Assembly: GCA_038204465.1 (NCBI GenBank)
Contig: JBBRCX010000077.1
Span: 1-21,737 of the forward strand
DNA length: 21,737 bases
Direction of reading: 5' to 3'
From: JBBRCX01 sp038204465
GTDB taxonomy: Bacteria; Planctomycetota; Phycisphaerae; Tepidisphaerales; Tepidisphaeraceae
Made by a program: the position numbers and the translations under genes
Notes under the pieces: model-generated
The model's input: only the letters and a program-made list of their open reading frames with translations
Told to the model about the DNA's origin: nothing
Database searches by the model: none
Part shown: piece by piece, positions 6,883 to 15,267 of the stretch
Layout of the letters: the number at the start of each line of letters is the position of its first letter
Numbering within the stretch: position 1 is the stretch's first letter

Positions 6883-8904
6883 CTATGTACCGCCTTGGCT
6901 CAGTGGATCTTCCGGGTAACGCTCTTTGAGGAGCTTGCGCAGCGCCTGGCTCTTGGCGGCATCCGACTGCGCCAGCAACTTGCTGGCGCGATCGAGCAAC
7001 TGCGGCGCATAGGATGAATTGGGGACGGCGGCCGCAAACGCTTCCGCCAGCTTCGCCGCCGCCTGCGGCGCTTTTTTGATCTCCATCAGCCGGGTCTTGA
7101 GAAGCACGCTATAGCCTTCCAGAAAGTCGATCGGATAACGCGCCTGCCAATTCTCCCATTCGTCTTCGCCCGCCTCCCAGTCCCCCTCGCGGATGTAGGA
7201 TTCGATCGTCCGCGCCGACGCGCCACTGAGCGCCGACTGCCGCTCGGGCAGTCCTTCCACGGGCAGCGCGCTAAGGAGCTTCGCACCTTCCGGCATCTTA
7301 CCATTTAACACGAGCGCCTCGGCGTACAGCCGCCGCAGCTTCACATCGTCGCCTGAAGCGAATGGCTGCAGGACCTGCAGCGCCTTCGGAAAGTCGGCCG
7401 CCCGCCAGAGCAGCAACTGCGAGTACTGCTTCACCGCGCGCGGCTGCAGATCTGAATCCGACGGCGCCTTTGCCCACAGCTCAACCGCTGCGTCGCTGTT
7501 CGTCTGTGCCAGCGCCTCGCGCGTCGCCTCCTGCAAGGCCGTCATTGCCGAATCCGGATCCGGGTGCTTTGACTCGGCCGCCAATCGCATCGCGGCCGCC
7601 AGCATCGGGACGACTTTGCCCGCGCGCTGCTGCAGTTGCACAGCGCGCGGCAGCGCGACGATCGGAATCTTTGGGACGTCGTACACGTCCGCCAGCCGCG
7701 CCTGTGCCGGCGGCTCATCCGTCGGCGGTTTGGTGATCTGGTCGTAATCTCGGCTGACAGCAATCTTGGTGCTCTGCGTGTCGCTATTGCTGCCGATTCG
7801 GACGGTGAGCATCACCGGGTAGACCCCATCCAGGAAATAGACGTGTTGCGGGTCCGGCAGCGTGCTCGTCTGTCCATCGCCAAAGTCCCAGGAGAAGCTA
7901 GCCTGGCCCATCTTTGGCTGGCGCGCCGAAAAACCGTATCGATGCGAGTATCCGCTCGCATAGAAGCATTCGCCGAGGTGATTCACGGCAAAGTCAGCAG
8001 TCAGCGGCTTGCGGAACTCTTCGAGCGCGCCGGCGCTACCTTGAAACAGAATACCGAAGGACTCGCGCGGGATCACGTCGAAGCCTTTCGTGTCCGGCCG
8101 TTTCCAGGCAACGGTAAAACGACCGTCGCCGGCGGCGTTCACGTGATACAGCAGGAATGAGTGTCGTCCGCGGCTGAGACGGATACTGGCGCGATGCCGA
8201 ACGTCTGCGGGCCCCGTCGACGCGAAGACGAGAGGCTTGTCGTCAATGTACAGCGCCCCGCGGTCGTCGACCGTCATGGCGAACGTGTAATCCCCGTCAA
8301 CCGGCGCAAAGATAGAAGCGGTGATACGGCTGATCGTCTGCTGCTGCTCGCCGAATGGGTTGATCCCCAGAAATGGCGTAGCGAGCATCGCGCCGCCGAT
8401 CACCGGTTCGCTGCGCTGCCAGGACGCTTCCACCTGCTCGAAGGTGTCGACGACGCCGCCCGTCCACTGCTTCATCTCCAGAAGCAGGCCGGTGGTCACC
8501 TTTAGCTCCTGAGCAGGCTTGGAAGTGGAATTAGTTGCGGGCGTTGTCGCCGGACTGGTCGTGGGCGGATTCCGGTCGCCGAAGTAGGCAAAATATTTCC
8601 GCTCTTTCTTCTGCAGTTGGAACAGCAGGCGGACGCGGTCACCAGGCCCCACCATGATCACACGCGAACTGACTGGCCTGCCATCCCCGGTGGCCATCTT
8701 CACGTCTTCGCCGTTGGGTTTGTGATGGCCTGCCGTATAGAATTCCGCTGCCGCAAGCTCGGTACCGCTGGCTTTCTGATCGTCCCAGATAACCTCGATT
8801 GGGCGACGATAGGTCCACCCGTCGTCGATCGGGCCGGAGCGGGCGGCCGGACCGAGCAACGTAATCAGCAGCATCGCGGCGCCGCGCCGCACGCATGCAG
8901 GCAT
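6883..8904 (-). CDS. Exported PA14 and PKD domain protein with helical C-terminus
   Basis: A 673-residue secreted or envelope protein, probably binding carbohydrate or another ligand; no catalytic domain is visible. From M at 8904 it begins MPACVRRG followed by a hydrophobic run ending near Ala-Arg-Ser-Gly, a plausible signal peptide. The next segment, starting GWTYRRPIEV and ending YFAYFGD (about 28-110), resembles DUF2341. A Thr/Pro-rich linker follows. A PA14-like beta-domain spans about 180-280 (DGDYTFAMTVDDRGALYID), then a PKD domain at about 320-375 (FSWDFGDG, HVYFLDGVYPVMLTV). The last 250 residues are Ala-rich helices resembling TPR-like repeats. An in-frame ATG at 8943 would add 13 residues and overlap the divergent HAD gene, so 8904 is preferred; neither has a good Shine-Dalgarno. 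Domain assignments are by eye. Confidence 0.8.
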   Translation of the reverse strand: MPACVRRGAAMLLITLLGPAARSGPIDDGWTYRRPIEVIWDDQKASGTELAAAEFYTAGHHKPNGEDVKMATGDGRPVSSRVIMVGPGDRVRLLFQLQKKERKYFAYFGDRNPPTTSPATTPATNSTSKPAQELKVTTGLLLEMKQWTGGVVDTFEQVEASWQRSEPVIGGAMLATPFLGINPFGEQQQTISRITASIFAPVDGDYTFAMTVDDRGALYIDDKPLVFASTGPADVRHRASIRLSRGRHSFLLYHVNAAGDGRFTVAWKRPDTKGFDVIPRESFGILFQGSAGALEEFRKPLTADFAVNHLGECFYASGYSHRYGFSARQPKMGQASFSWDFGDGQTSTLPDPQHVYFLDGVYPVMLTVRIGSNSDTQSTKIAVSRDYDQITKPPTDEPPAQARLADVYDVPKIPIVALPRAVQLQQRAGKVVPMLAAAMRLAAESKHPDPDSAMTALQEATREALAQTNSDAAVELWAKAPSDSDLQPRAVKQYSQLLLWRAADFPKALQVLQPFASGDDVKLRRLYAEALVLNGKMPEGAKLLSALPVEGLPERQSALSGASARTIESYIREGDWEAGEDEWENWQARYPIDFLEGYSVLLKTRLMEIKKAPQAAAKLAEAFAAAVPNSSYAPQLLDRASKLLAQSDAAKSQALRKLLKERYPEDPLSQGGT

Positions 8905-8922
8905 CCGCCATTCTGTTCCGAC

Positions 8923-9534
8923 ATGTTTATGATGCATCCTCAAGCGACAAGCATTCTACCGAAGGCATTGCTGTTCGACATGGACGGCACGATCACCGAA
9001 CCAATGCTCGACTTCCCGCGCATCAAGTCGGAGATGGGCATCGGCGCCCGGCCAATCCTGGAAGCGATGTCGGAGATGGATTCCGAGCGGTTGCGCGCCG
9101 CGAAGGAGGTGCTCGATCGTCACGAGCAGAAGGCCGCCCGATGCTCCGCCCTCAATCCGGGCTGCCGCGAATTGCTGGCGTGGATCAAGGACAGGGAGAT
9201 CGCGGCAGCACTTATCACCCGCAACAGTCTGACAAGCGTCACCACTGTGCTGCAGCGTCATGAACTGCCAATCAAACTTGTAATTACGCGAGATGATGGT
9301 CAGCCCAAACCCGATCCTTATCCGCTTCGCCTCGCCTGCGGGCGGCTAGGCGTAGACGAAAGCGATGCTTGGATGGTCGGCGATGGGCAATACGACGTGG
9401 AGGCAGGAGTAGCCGCCGGCATGAAGACCGTGTGGGTGAGTCACGGGCGACCAAAGCATTTTGTGGCCGAACCATGGCAGGCCGTGCCCGATCTGTTTGG
9501 ACTGATGAGACTGTTGGAGCAATGCAGCCTTTAA
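8923..9534 (+). CDS. HAD-superfamily hydrolase (phosphoglycolate phosphatase-like)
   Basis: A roughly 203-residue cytoplasmic HAD phosphatase. All four motifs are visible: motif I FDMDGTIT with nucleophile Asp19 and Asp21, motif II Thr99 in LITRNS, motif III Lys129 in GQPKPDPYP, and motif IV GDGQYD with Asp154 and Asp158. The helical insert between motifs I and II is of the small C1 cap type, as in Gph, PgmB and related enzymes. Substrate cannot be told. Met codons at 8923, 8929 and 8932 are all possible starts and none has a Shine-Dalgarno. Longer in-frame sequence to 8617 is antisense to the PA14 gene. The two genes diverge with only about 18 bp between preferred starts. Confidence 0.85.
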   Translation: MFMMHPQATSILPKALLFDMDGTITEPMLDFPRIKSEMGIGARPILEAMSEMDSERLRAAKEVLDRHEQKAARCSALNPGCRELLAWIKDREIAAALITRNSLTSVTTVLQRHELPIKLVITRDDGQPKPDPYPLRLACGRLGVDESDAWMVGDGQYDVEAGVAAGMKTVWVSHGRPKHFVAEPWQAVPDLFGLMRLLEQCSL

Positions 9535-9608
9535 ACGACGTCTCGAACTTCTGCGCCAGCGCGCCCTACGTTGTCATTACAGAAGTGTCTAATCGACGAA
9601 GGAGTGTC

Positions 9609-10415
9609 ATGCGCAAATTGCTGTTCGGAATCTGGCTGCTCGCTGCCCTCTTCGGCTGCGCCGCCCACGCGGATCCCGGGGCGCCGTTGGCGCCGCCGGT
9701 TTCAGCGCCCGCAATTGGCTCTGAGCTAACGGAAGATTCCAGCGTCGATGCGATCCTTGATGCGCTGGACCGGTGCGGAAAGGACCTGAAGGAATTTACG
9801 ACTGACGTGGGACTGACCGAAACGGATGACGCTACCCAACTTTCTTCGATGAGGTCCGGAAAAGTCTGGTATCAGGCAAAGGGTGACGCGCGGATGCGAG
9901 TCCTCTTCGAGAAGCGCACCGCTGGGAAGAAGAGCTTCGACGAGAAGCTGGAGTATCTGTTGGAGGGGGGCTGGCTGACCGATCGGGACTATAAGAAACA
10001 GATCGAGGTGCGGCGGCAAGTGGTGGCGCCGGGCGAGAAGATCAACCTGCTCAAACTTGGTCAGGGCCCGTTCCCTCTGCCGATCGGACAGGACAAGGCG
10101 GAGGTCCACAAGCTGTTTGAGGTGAAGAAGGTCGCGAGCGGCGAGCACGACCCGGCCAACACCGTGCACGTCGCGCTCAAGCCAAAGGAGAAGACGCCGC
10201 TCGCTCGCAAGTTCAGCAGCATCGACGTCTGGGTCGATCGAAAGACGCACTTTCCGATTCGCATCGAAACGCTCGATGCCAATGAGACGACACTTCGCAC
10301 CACCGATCTGAGCAACGTCAAGATCAACCCGGAGCCGGCGCTGACCGACGCCGACTTCACCCTGCCTCCGATTGACAATACCTGGGACCAGCACACGGAA
10401 GAGTTCAAGGGATAG
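9609..10415 (+). CDS. LolA-like outer-membrane lipoprotein-sorting family protein, probable lipoprotein
   Basis: A 268-residue exported protein. The N-terminus MRKLLFGIWLLAALFGC is a lipoprotein-type signal with candidate lipobox LFGC (Cys17). The mature part resembles the LolA/LppX fold family: an early helix (VDAILDALDRCGKDLKEF), beta-strand segments, then the pattern DVWVDRKTHFPIRIETLDAN followed by TTDLSNVKINP and a closing FTLPP, which is the usual LolA-like ending. Such proteins bind lipids or lipoproteins in the periplasm; this one may be a paralogue rather than the LolA carrier. An AAGGAG Shine-Dalgarno 4 nt before the ATG fixes the start; the frame is open further upstream but runs into the HAD gene. 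It ends 11 bp inside the convergent small membrane protein gene. Confidence 0.8.
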   Translation: MRKLLFGIWLLAALFGCAAHADPGAPLAPPVSAPAIGSELTEDSSVDAILDALDRCGKDLKEFTTDVGLTETDDATQLSSMRSGKVWYQAKGDARMRVLFEKRTAGKKSFDEKLEYLLEGGWLTDRDYKKQIEVRRQVVAPGEKINLLKLGQGPFPLPIGQDKAEVHKLFEVKKVASGEHDPANTVHVALKPKEKTPLARKFSSIDVWVDRKTHFPIRIETLDANETTLRTTDLSNVKINPEPALTDADFTLPPIDNTWDQHTEEFKG

Positions 10416-10719
10416 CTCCCGCCGTGCGGGAAAGCCGCCGTCGATGCCACGCGTTCCACAGCAGCGCGACAAGCGCCAGCACGCATGCCGCCTTCCAGAG
10501 CAGCAGCCACCAGGGGCGCCACCATTCGTCGCCGTAATGCGACTCAAACGCGTCGGATGTTCCGAAGGCAATCAAGATCGCCGCGGCAATCAGAAAATCG
10601 CGGCGTAAAACGCCACTACGGCGCCATCCGACGACGGCGAGGAGCAAGCCCATCGCAGGCCAAAGCACGACCTCAATGAAGTTGAAAAAACCAGCCGCTC
10701 GGCCCAGTTCCGTACGCAT
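10405..10719 (-). CDS. Small three-helix membrane protein, unknown function
   Basis: A 104-residue protein with hydrophobic segments at about 13-30, 41-54 and 68-86 and basic loops and tail (WRRSG, HRRRLSR). It contains a Trp-rich turn (DEWWRPWW). I do not recognise a family. The ATG at 10719 is chosen over a GTG at 10755 because it has an AAGGAG Shine-Dalgarno at 8-nt spacing. It follows the aminotransferase gene after 48 bp and may be the last gene of that unit. Its 3' end overlaps the convergent LolA-like gene by 11 bp, leaving no room for a separate terminator. Confidence 0.6.
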   Translation of the reverse strand: MRTELGRAAGFFNFIEVVLWPAMGLLLAVVGWRRSGVLRRDFLIAAAILIAFGTSDAFESHYGDEWWRPWWLLLWKAACVLALVALLWNAWHRRRLSRTAGAIP

Positions 10720-10767
10720 GCGGCCGACTCCTTTCGTTGGAGTCTCCTGCGCCACTCAAAAGAGCCC

Positions 10768-12045
10768 TTAAGCCGTCGCCGCCTGGCGCTTTGGCTTGGG
10801 CTGGCGCGGGTTGAGCGCGCGGTCGAGATTGCGCATCGCCTGGCGAAGCCGGTGTTCGTTCTCGACCAACGCGATGCGGACGTAGCCTTCGCCGTTTTCG
10901 CCAAAGGCACGGCCCGGCGCCAGCGCCACCTCGGCTTCTTCCATCATGCGCAGGCAGAAATCAATCGTGCCCTCGCCCTTGAGGTGCTCGGGCTTGATCT
11001 TCGACCAGACGAACATGCTGGCGCGCGGGCGGTCATAGGTCCACCCAAGCTTGTCCAGCCCGCGGCAGACTTCGTCGCGCCGCGCTTGGTAGATCTTCGA
11101 CTGCTCCGCCGGCGCGGCCTCACACTCCCGCATCGCGATGATGCTGGCAATCTGCACCGGGGCAAAAATACCGTAATCGTAATAGCCCTTGATCGTCGCC
11201 AGCGCCTTCACCATCTCGGCATTGCCGGCGCAGAAGCCGACGCGCCAACCGGCCATGTTGTAGCTCTTGCTCATCGTGGTGAATTCCACTCCGAGCTCTT
11301 TGGATCCCGGGGCCGCGAGAAAGCTCGGGGCCTTGTAGCCGTCAAAGCAGACTTCGCCGTATGCGAAGTCGCTGATGATCATGATGCCGTGACGGCGGCA
11401 CATCTGGATCGCGCGTTCCCAGAATCCGTGATCCACGGTCATCGCCGTCGGGTTGTGAGGATAGTTGAGGATGAGCAGTTTGGGAGTGGGATACAGGCCC
11501 TCGATCATCTTTTCGATGCGATCGAGAAATGCCTGGTCGTTACCGAGCGGAACGCGGATCACGTTCGCGCCGGCCATCGCGACCGCGTAGATGTGGATCG
11601 GGAAGGCGGGGTCCGGCACGACGGCAGTGTCGCCCGGCCCGAGCAGCGCCAGACAAAGATGGCTGAAGCCCTCCTTGCTCCCGATGGTCGCAATCACTTC
11701 TGTCTCGGGATCGAGTTCCACGCCGTATTTCTGCTGATACTTCTTCGCGACTTCGCGGCGCAATCCGGCGACGCCATTGCTAACGCTATAACGATGATTG
11801 CGCGGATCGAGCGCCGCTTCGGCCAGCTTCTTGACGACCGTTTCGGGAGTCGGGTCGGTGGGATTTCCCATTCCCAGATCAATGATATCGACCCCCGCGA
11901 CGCGCTTCTCATACTTCATCTTGTTGATGCGGCCGAAGAGGTACGGCGGGAGGCGCGAGATGCGCGGGGAGACGTCGATCTTGAACGGTTGTTCGCTCAT
12001 GGCTTGCCAGATTGTATCGCAGGACGGCGGAAGCGTGGCCGTCAT
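10768..12045 (-). CDS. PLP-dependent aminotransferase, AlaC-like (alanine/LL-DAP aminotransferase group)
   Basis: A fold-type I aminotransferase of 425 residues. It resembles E. coli AlaC (YfdZ, glutamate-pyruvate aminotransferase) along most of its length: RISRLPPYLFGRI, DIIDLGMGNPT, IGSKEGFSHL, NYPHNPTA (Asn198), SDFAYGEVCFDG (Asp226, Tyr229) and the PLP lysine in MSKSYNMAGWR (Lys260, Arg268). The same group contains LL-diaminopimelate aminotransferases, so lysine/peptidoglycan precursor synthesis is the alternative role. Two starts are possible. ATG at 12045 overlaps the surA-like stop as ATGA, which suggests coupling. ATG at 12000 gives MSEQPFK, closer to the usual family N-terminus. Neither has a strong Shine-Dalgarno. 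Confidence 0.92.
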   Translation of the reverse strand: MTATLPPSCDTIWQAMSEQPFKIDVSPRISRLPPYLFGRINKMKYEKRVAGVDIIDLGMGNPTDPTPETVVKKLAEAALDPRNHRYSVSNGVAGLRREVAKKYQQKYGVELDPETEVIATIGSKEGFSHLCLALLGPGDTAVVPDPAFPIHIYAVAMAGANVIRVPLGNDQAFLDRIEKMIEGLYPTPKLLILNYPHNPTAMTVDHGFWERAIQMCRRHGIMIISDFAYGEVCFDGYKAPSFLAAPGSKELGVEFTTMSKSYNMAGWRVGFCAGNAEMVKALATIKGYYDYGIFAPVQIASIIAMRECEAAPAEQSKIYQARRDEVCRGLDKLGWTYDRPRASMFVWSKIKPEHLKGEGTIDFCLRMMEEAEVALAPGRAFGENGEGYVRIALVENEHRLRQAMRNLDRALNPRQPKPKRQAATA

Positions 12046-13418
12046 GGCCCAGGGTTCATTTCGTCGGAGACGCCGGAGGGCTGGCTGGTGAGGGGCTCAA
12101 GGCCCCTGGTCGCCGGGGGATGGCCCTGCGTCGCCGGAATATCGATGTCGTCTTGGGGCTGCGTCGACGGCAAGGTGAGGCGGCGGCTCGATTCGCGGGT
12201 GGTGGCCGCGGGGTCAGGCGCTCCGAGGTCAAACGGCTCCGTCGTAAGCCGTTGCGGCTGCGTTGTCGTTTGCCGTTGCTGCGCCATCTCGCGCCGCGCT
12301 TTTTCCTGGTCGCGAATCAGTGCGGTGCGCTCATCCATTCGTCTGGCGAACTGCTTCTTCAGCACTGGGTCCTCAATCTTCAACATCTGCAAGGCCTGCT
12401 GAGCCAACTGCTCGCGCAGTTCCTTGATCGCGGCGAGGGTCAAGCGTTCGTACAACTCGGTACGCAAGCTCTCCTTTACGTTTTCGAATTTCACCGCTTT
12501 GGGTTGGAATCGCGCCTCGAGCTTGATGAGGTAAAAAGCGTTTCCCGATTGGACTACCTCCGATACCTGCCCGGGCTGCAGAGAGAAGGCCTCTTTCTTG
12601 AACTCCTCGGGATATCCCGGGGTCTGGCGGCTGAAACGCGGCAGCTCGCCTCCCATTCGCGCGGTGACGGGATCGTTGCTCATCTCCTGGGCGACCCGCG
12701 CGAACGGCTTGCCCGAGGCGATTTGCCGCTTCGCCTCGGCGATCTGCTGCGCATTGGCGCACTGGATGAAGCGCACGCTGACGGTTTCGCCGTACGTCTG
12801 GTTGAACGCCTGACGCAACGCTTCGTCGGTGATCTTCCCTTCCAGCTTTGGCTCGGCGATCTTCCTGAGATAGGCATTGGTCTGGAGCACGAGATCAAAC
12901 TCCGGCCGGCTCACGTTCTGCTGCGCCAGGAACTGGTCCAGCAGGCGCTCGTGGTCCTGCTTGAGTTCCTCGGTGAGTTTTTTCGCTTCATCAAGCCGCT
13001 TCTGTTGCACGGCCTCGTCAATCTTCTCCTGCATTTTCTCGTCGGTTCCACGGAACAGCCGAAGCAGCGTCTGATCGCGCTCCGTCTGGATATCCTGCGG
13101 CGACACCAGCACGTGATTTTGAGCGGCGTCCTGCCGCGCCAGTTCGAGCTGCACCATGTTGAGCAGGACGCTCAGCCCATGCGCTTCCACCAGCGGGCCC
13201 TCGAGCTCGCGCATCGTCATTGGCTTGGTGCCGACCTGCGCAATGACGCGATCGCCCGAGTCGCCGCCACGGTTCGTCCGCGACAAGGAGCTTGAACCGG
13301 ACTCCGGCACAGCGCTCAGCGCTTTTGCGCTGCCGCTGCCGTCGGAACGCGGCGCACTGTCACCGCAGCCGCCAAGCAGCGCGATGCCGACAGAGATCCC
13401 GCCAAAAAGTCGCTTCAA
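12042..13418 (-). CDS. SurA/PrsA-like peptidyl-prolyl isomerase lipoprotein
   Basis: A 458-residue envelope foldase. The N-terminus is a lipoprotein signal ending LLGGC (Cys18), followed by a Ser/Gly-rich linker. Residues 57-205 form a helical SurA-N-like chaperone region with a long charged helix (125-160). Residues 212-302 are a parvulin (PpiC) domain, with FARVAQEMSNDP, MGGELPRFSR and the closing FYLIKLEARF. The tail (375-458) is Gln/Thr/Pro-rich and probably disordered. It starts with TTG; an AGGAG element 8 nt upstream supports it and there is no in-frame ATG nearby. Its promoter at 13452-13480 is good. The stop overlaps the aminotransferase start. It probably assists folding of exported or outer-membrane proteins. 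Confidence 0.87.
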   Translation of the reverse strand: MKRLFGGISVGIALLGGCGDSAPRSDGSGSAKALSAVPESGSSSLSRTNRGGDSGDRVIAQVGTKPMTMRELEGPLVEAHGLSVLLNMVQLELARQDAAQNHVLVSPQDIQTERDQTLLRLFRGTDEKMQEKIDEAVQQKRLDEAKKLTEELKQDHERLLDQFLAQQNVSRPEFDLVLQTNAYLRKIAEPKLEGKITDEALRQAFNQTYGETVSVRFIQCANAQQIAEAKRQIASGKPFARVAQEMSNDPVTARMGGELPRFSRQTPGYPEEFKKEAFSLQPGQVSEVVQSGNAFYLIKLEARFQPKAVKFENVKESLRTELYERLTLAAIKELREQLAQQALQMLKIEDPVLKKQFARRMDERTALIRDQEKARREMAQQRQTTTQPQRLTTEPFDLGAPDPAATTRESSRRLTLPSTQPQDDIDIPATQGHPPATRGLEPLTSQPSGVSDEMNPGP

Positions 13419-13451
13419 GATGATGACTCCTGGATGATGCAGCAGGGTGGA

Positions 13452-13480
13452 AGTATCAGAGTCACCCGAAGATGTGTCAA
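13452..13480 (-). promoter_or_regulatory. Candidate sigma70-type promoter for the surA-like gene
   Basis: On the minus strand a perfect TTGACA, 17 bp, then GATACT (4/6). The predicted start is about 25-30 nt before the TTG codon, leaving room for the AGGAG ribosome site. It stands back to back with the promoter at 13507-13534. Confidence 0.5.
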
Positions 13481-13506
13481 GAAAGCACCTGCCGCGCGAC
13501 GCGTAA

Positions 13507-13534
13507 TTGAATACTCATATTCTCGCCCTATAAG
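13507..13534 (+). promoter_or_regulatory. Candidate sigma70-type promoter for the phosphodiesterase-ispD unit
   Basis: TTGAAT (4/6), 16 bp, then TATAAG (5/6 match to TATAAT). The leader of about 50 nt that follows is very GC-rich and contains CCGGC/GCCGG inverted repeats that could fold before the ATG at 13592. It is divergent from the surA-like promoter in the same 173-bp spacer. Confidence 0.45.
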
Positions 13535-13591
13535 TGCTCCGGCGGCTCCGCTTGCCGGCGCGCCGCCGCACCGGTACAACCCGGCCGACCC

Positions 13592-14524
13592 ATGCGCTTC
13601 CTGCATCTCGTCTTCATCGTCCTCTGCATCGCGCTTTGTATCGGTGCACAGACCACTCAGCCGACCACTGCGCCAGCGAAGCCTGTCGCGGCGATCGAAC
13701 AGGGACTGATCATCAGCGTTGATGGATTGCGCCCCGACGTGCTCTTGCGCGCGCACACGCCGAATCTTCGGAAGCTGATGGACAACGGCAGCTTCACGAT
13801 GTGGGCGCAGACGGTGCCGGAGTCGATTACGCTTCCGGCGCACGCCAGCATGCTCACGGGCGTCAGCGTCGCACGGCACGGCGTCACTTGGAATGGAGAT
13901 CCACCGGCGGGCGGACTGAAGTATCCGCAGGTTCCGACGGTGCTGGAACTCGCGCACGCCGCCGGCATGAGCACCGCAATGGTTACCGGCAAGTCCAAAT
14001 TCGATGCGCTGGCGCGGCCGGGAAGCGTCGATTGGTCGGAAATTCATGCGGCTTCTGACGAAGAAGTGGCGCAGCGAGCCGAAACGATCATCCGGCAGCA
14101 TCGTCCGCAGCTCTTTTTTGTACACTTCGCGGGAGCGGACCTGATCGGCCATGCTAAAGGCTGGGGAAGCGATGAGCAGATTGCGACCGTGGAAAATATC
14201 GACTCGATGATCGGCCGCATCCTCACTGGGCTGGACGTCGCGAAACTGACAGGAGCTACCTTCGTGCTGATCACCGCGGATCACGGCGGCGCTGGGTTGA
14301 CTCATGGCCCGCAGGATCCTCGCAGCCTGCACATCCCGTGGATCATCGCCGGCCCAGGCATCCGGCGCGACTATGACCTTACCCGTGATGCGAGGCGCGT
14401 CATCCATACGGAGGACACCTTTGCAACCGCGTGCCTGTTGCTCGGGCTTGTGCCGAAGGAGCCGATCGACGGCAAACCGGTCCTGCAAATCCTGGAGGAC
14501 CGCCAGCTGCTCCAGGAGCAGTAA
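13592..14524 (+). CDS. Exported type I phosphodiesterase / nucleotide pyrophosphatase family protein
   Basis: A 310-residue alkaline-phosphatase-superfamily hydrolase. Residues 1-20 are a signal peptide (hydrophobic LHLVFIVLCIALCIGA), so it acts outside the cytoplasm. The two-metal site is visible: Asp44 (ISVDGLRPD), nucleophile Thr80 in ESITLPAH, Asp183 and His187 (GADLIGH), Asp230 and His231 (TADHGG) and His238 (LTHG). It is shorter than typical eukaryotic NPPs, as in bacterial members. Its substrate is a phosphodiester or phosphomonoester but cannot be specified. No clear Shine-Dalgarno. ispD follows after 14 bp. Confidence 0.87.
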   Translation: MRFLHLVFIVLCIALCIGAQTTQPTTAPAKPVAAIEQGLIISVDGLRPDVLLRAHTPNLRKLMDNGSFTMWAQTVPESITLPAHASMLTGVSVARHGVTWNGDPPAGGLKYPQVPTVLELAHAAGMSTAMVTGKSKFDALARPGSVDWSEIHAASDEEVAQRAETIIRQHRPQLFFVHFAGADLIGHAKGWGSDEQIATVENIDSMIGRILTGLDVAKLTGATFVLITADHGGAGLTHGPQDPRSLHIPWIIAGPGIRRDYDLTRDARRVIHTEDTFATACLLLGLVPKEPIDGKPVLQILEDRQLLQEQ

Positions 14525-14538
14525 GCTTTCCTTTCCAC

Positions 14539-15240
14539 ATGAATCCTTTTGCCGTTATCCTCCCGGCCGCCGGCCGCTCCGTTCGATTTGGCGGCCCGCG
14601 CAGCAAACTGCTCGAATCGTTGCGCGGCAAATCGGTCATCCGGCGCACCATCGATGCCTTTCTGCAGCGAACCGATGTTGCGTCTGTCGTGATTGCGACA
14701 ACGCCGGGAGACCGCTCATCAATCGCATCCGTGTTCAGTACTGCCAAATCGATTGAGATCGACCCAAGAGTGCGGTTCTGTGATGGAGGGGACAGCCGTG
14801 CCGATAGCGTGCTGTACGCGTTGCGGCAGGTGCCCTCGCAAATTGAGTGGGTGGCGGTCCATGATGCGGCGCGGCCGCTCATATCTCGAGCGCTGATTGA
14901 CCGCGCGCTGCATGCCGCTCTCGAGCACGGTGCTGCTATTCCCGCGCTCCCCGTCACCGCAACCATCAAGCAGGCGACAGGGCCGCTGCCATGCCGCTGC
15001 GAGAGGACCCTTGCACGACAGTCGCTCTTCGCGGTGCAGACACCGCAGATCATGAGGCGGCAGGCCCTCTTGGACGCTTTCGCGTCATGCCCGGTTCCGC
15101 TCGAGCAAATCACGGATGACGCCCAACTGCTGGAGTTGGCCGGGCAGGATGTCTGGCTCGTCGCGGGCGAGGAGCAGAACCTGAAGATCACCACGCAACT
15201 CGACCTCCGGATGGCCGAGGCGTTGCTTGCAGTGCCCTGA
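14539..15240 (+). CDS. ispD: 2-C-methyl-D-erythritol 4-phosphate cytidylyltransferase
   Basis: IspD joins CTP and MEP to make CDP-ME in the MEP isoprenoid pathway. The 233-residue product has the expected length. Motifs are the nucleotide-binding PAAGRSVRFGG (9-19) with Lys23, the VHDAARPL metal/substrate loop (107-114), VQTPQ (166-170), TDDA (192-195) and NLKIT (214-218) with the conserved Lys. The usual PKQ after the glycine loop is replaced by SKLL, a mild deviation. ATG at 14539 begins exactly at the first strand; in-frame sequence upstream lies inside the phosphodiesterase gene. No Shine-Dalgarno is seen, so translation may depend on the preceding gene 14 bp away. ispF is not adjacent. 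Confidence 0.93.
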   Translation: MNPFAVILPAAGRSVRFGGPRSKLLESLRGKSVIRRTIDAFLQRTDVASVVIATTPGDRSSIASVFSTAKSIEIDPRVRFCDGGDSRADSVLYALRQVPSQIEWVAVHDAARPLISRALIDRALHAALEHGAAIPALPVTATIKQATGPLPCRCERTLARQSLFAVQTPQIMRRQALLDAFASCPVPLEQITDDAQLLELAGQDVWLVAGEEQNLKITTQLDLRMAEALLAVP

Positions 15241-15267
15241 CGGCTTCGCGCTGATACGCTCTGCGGC

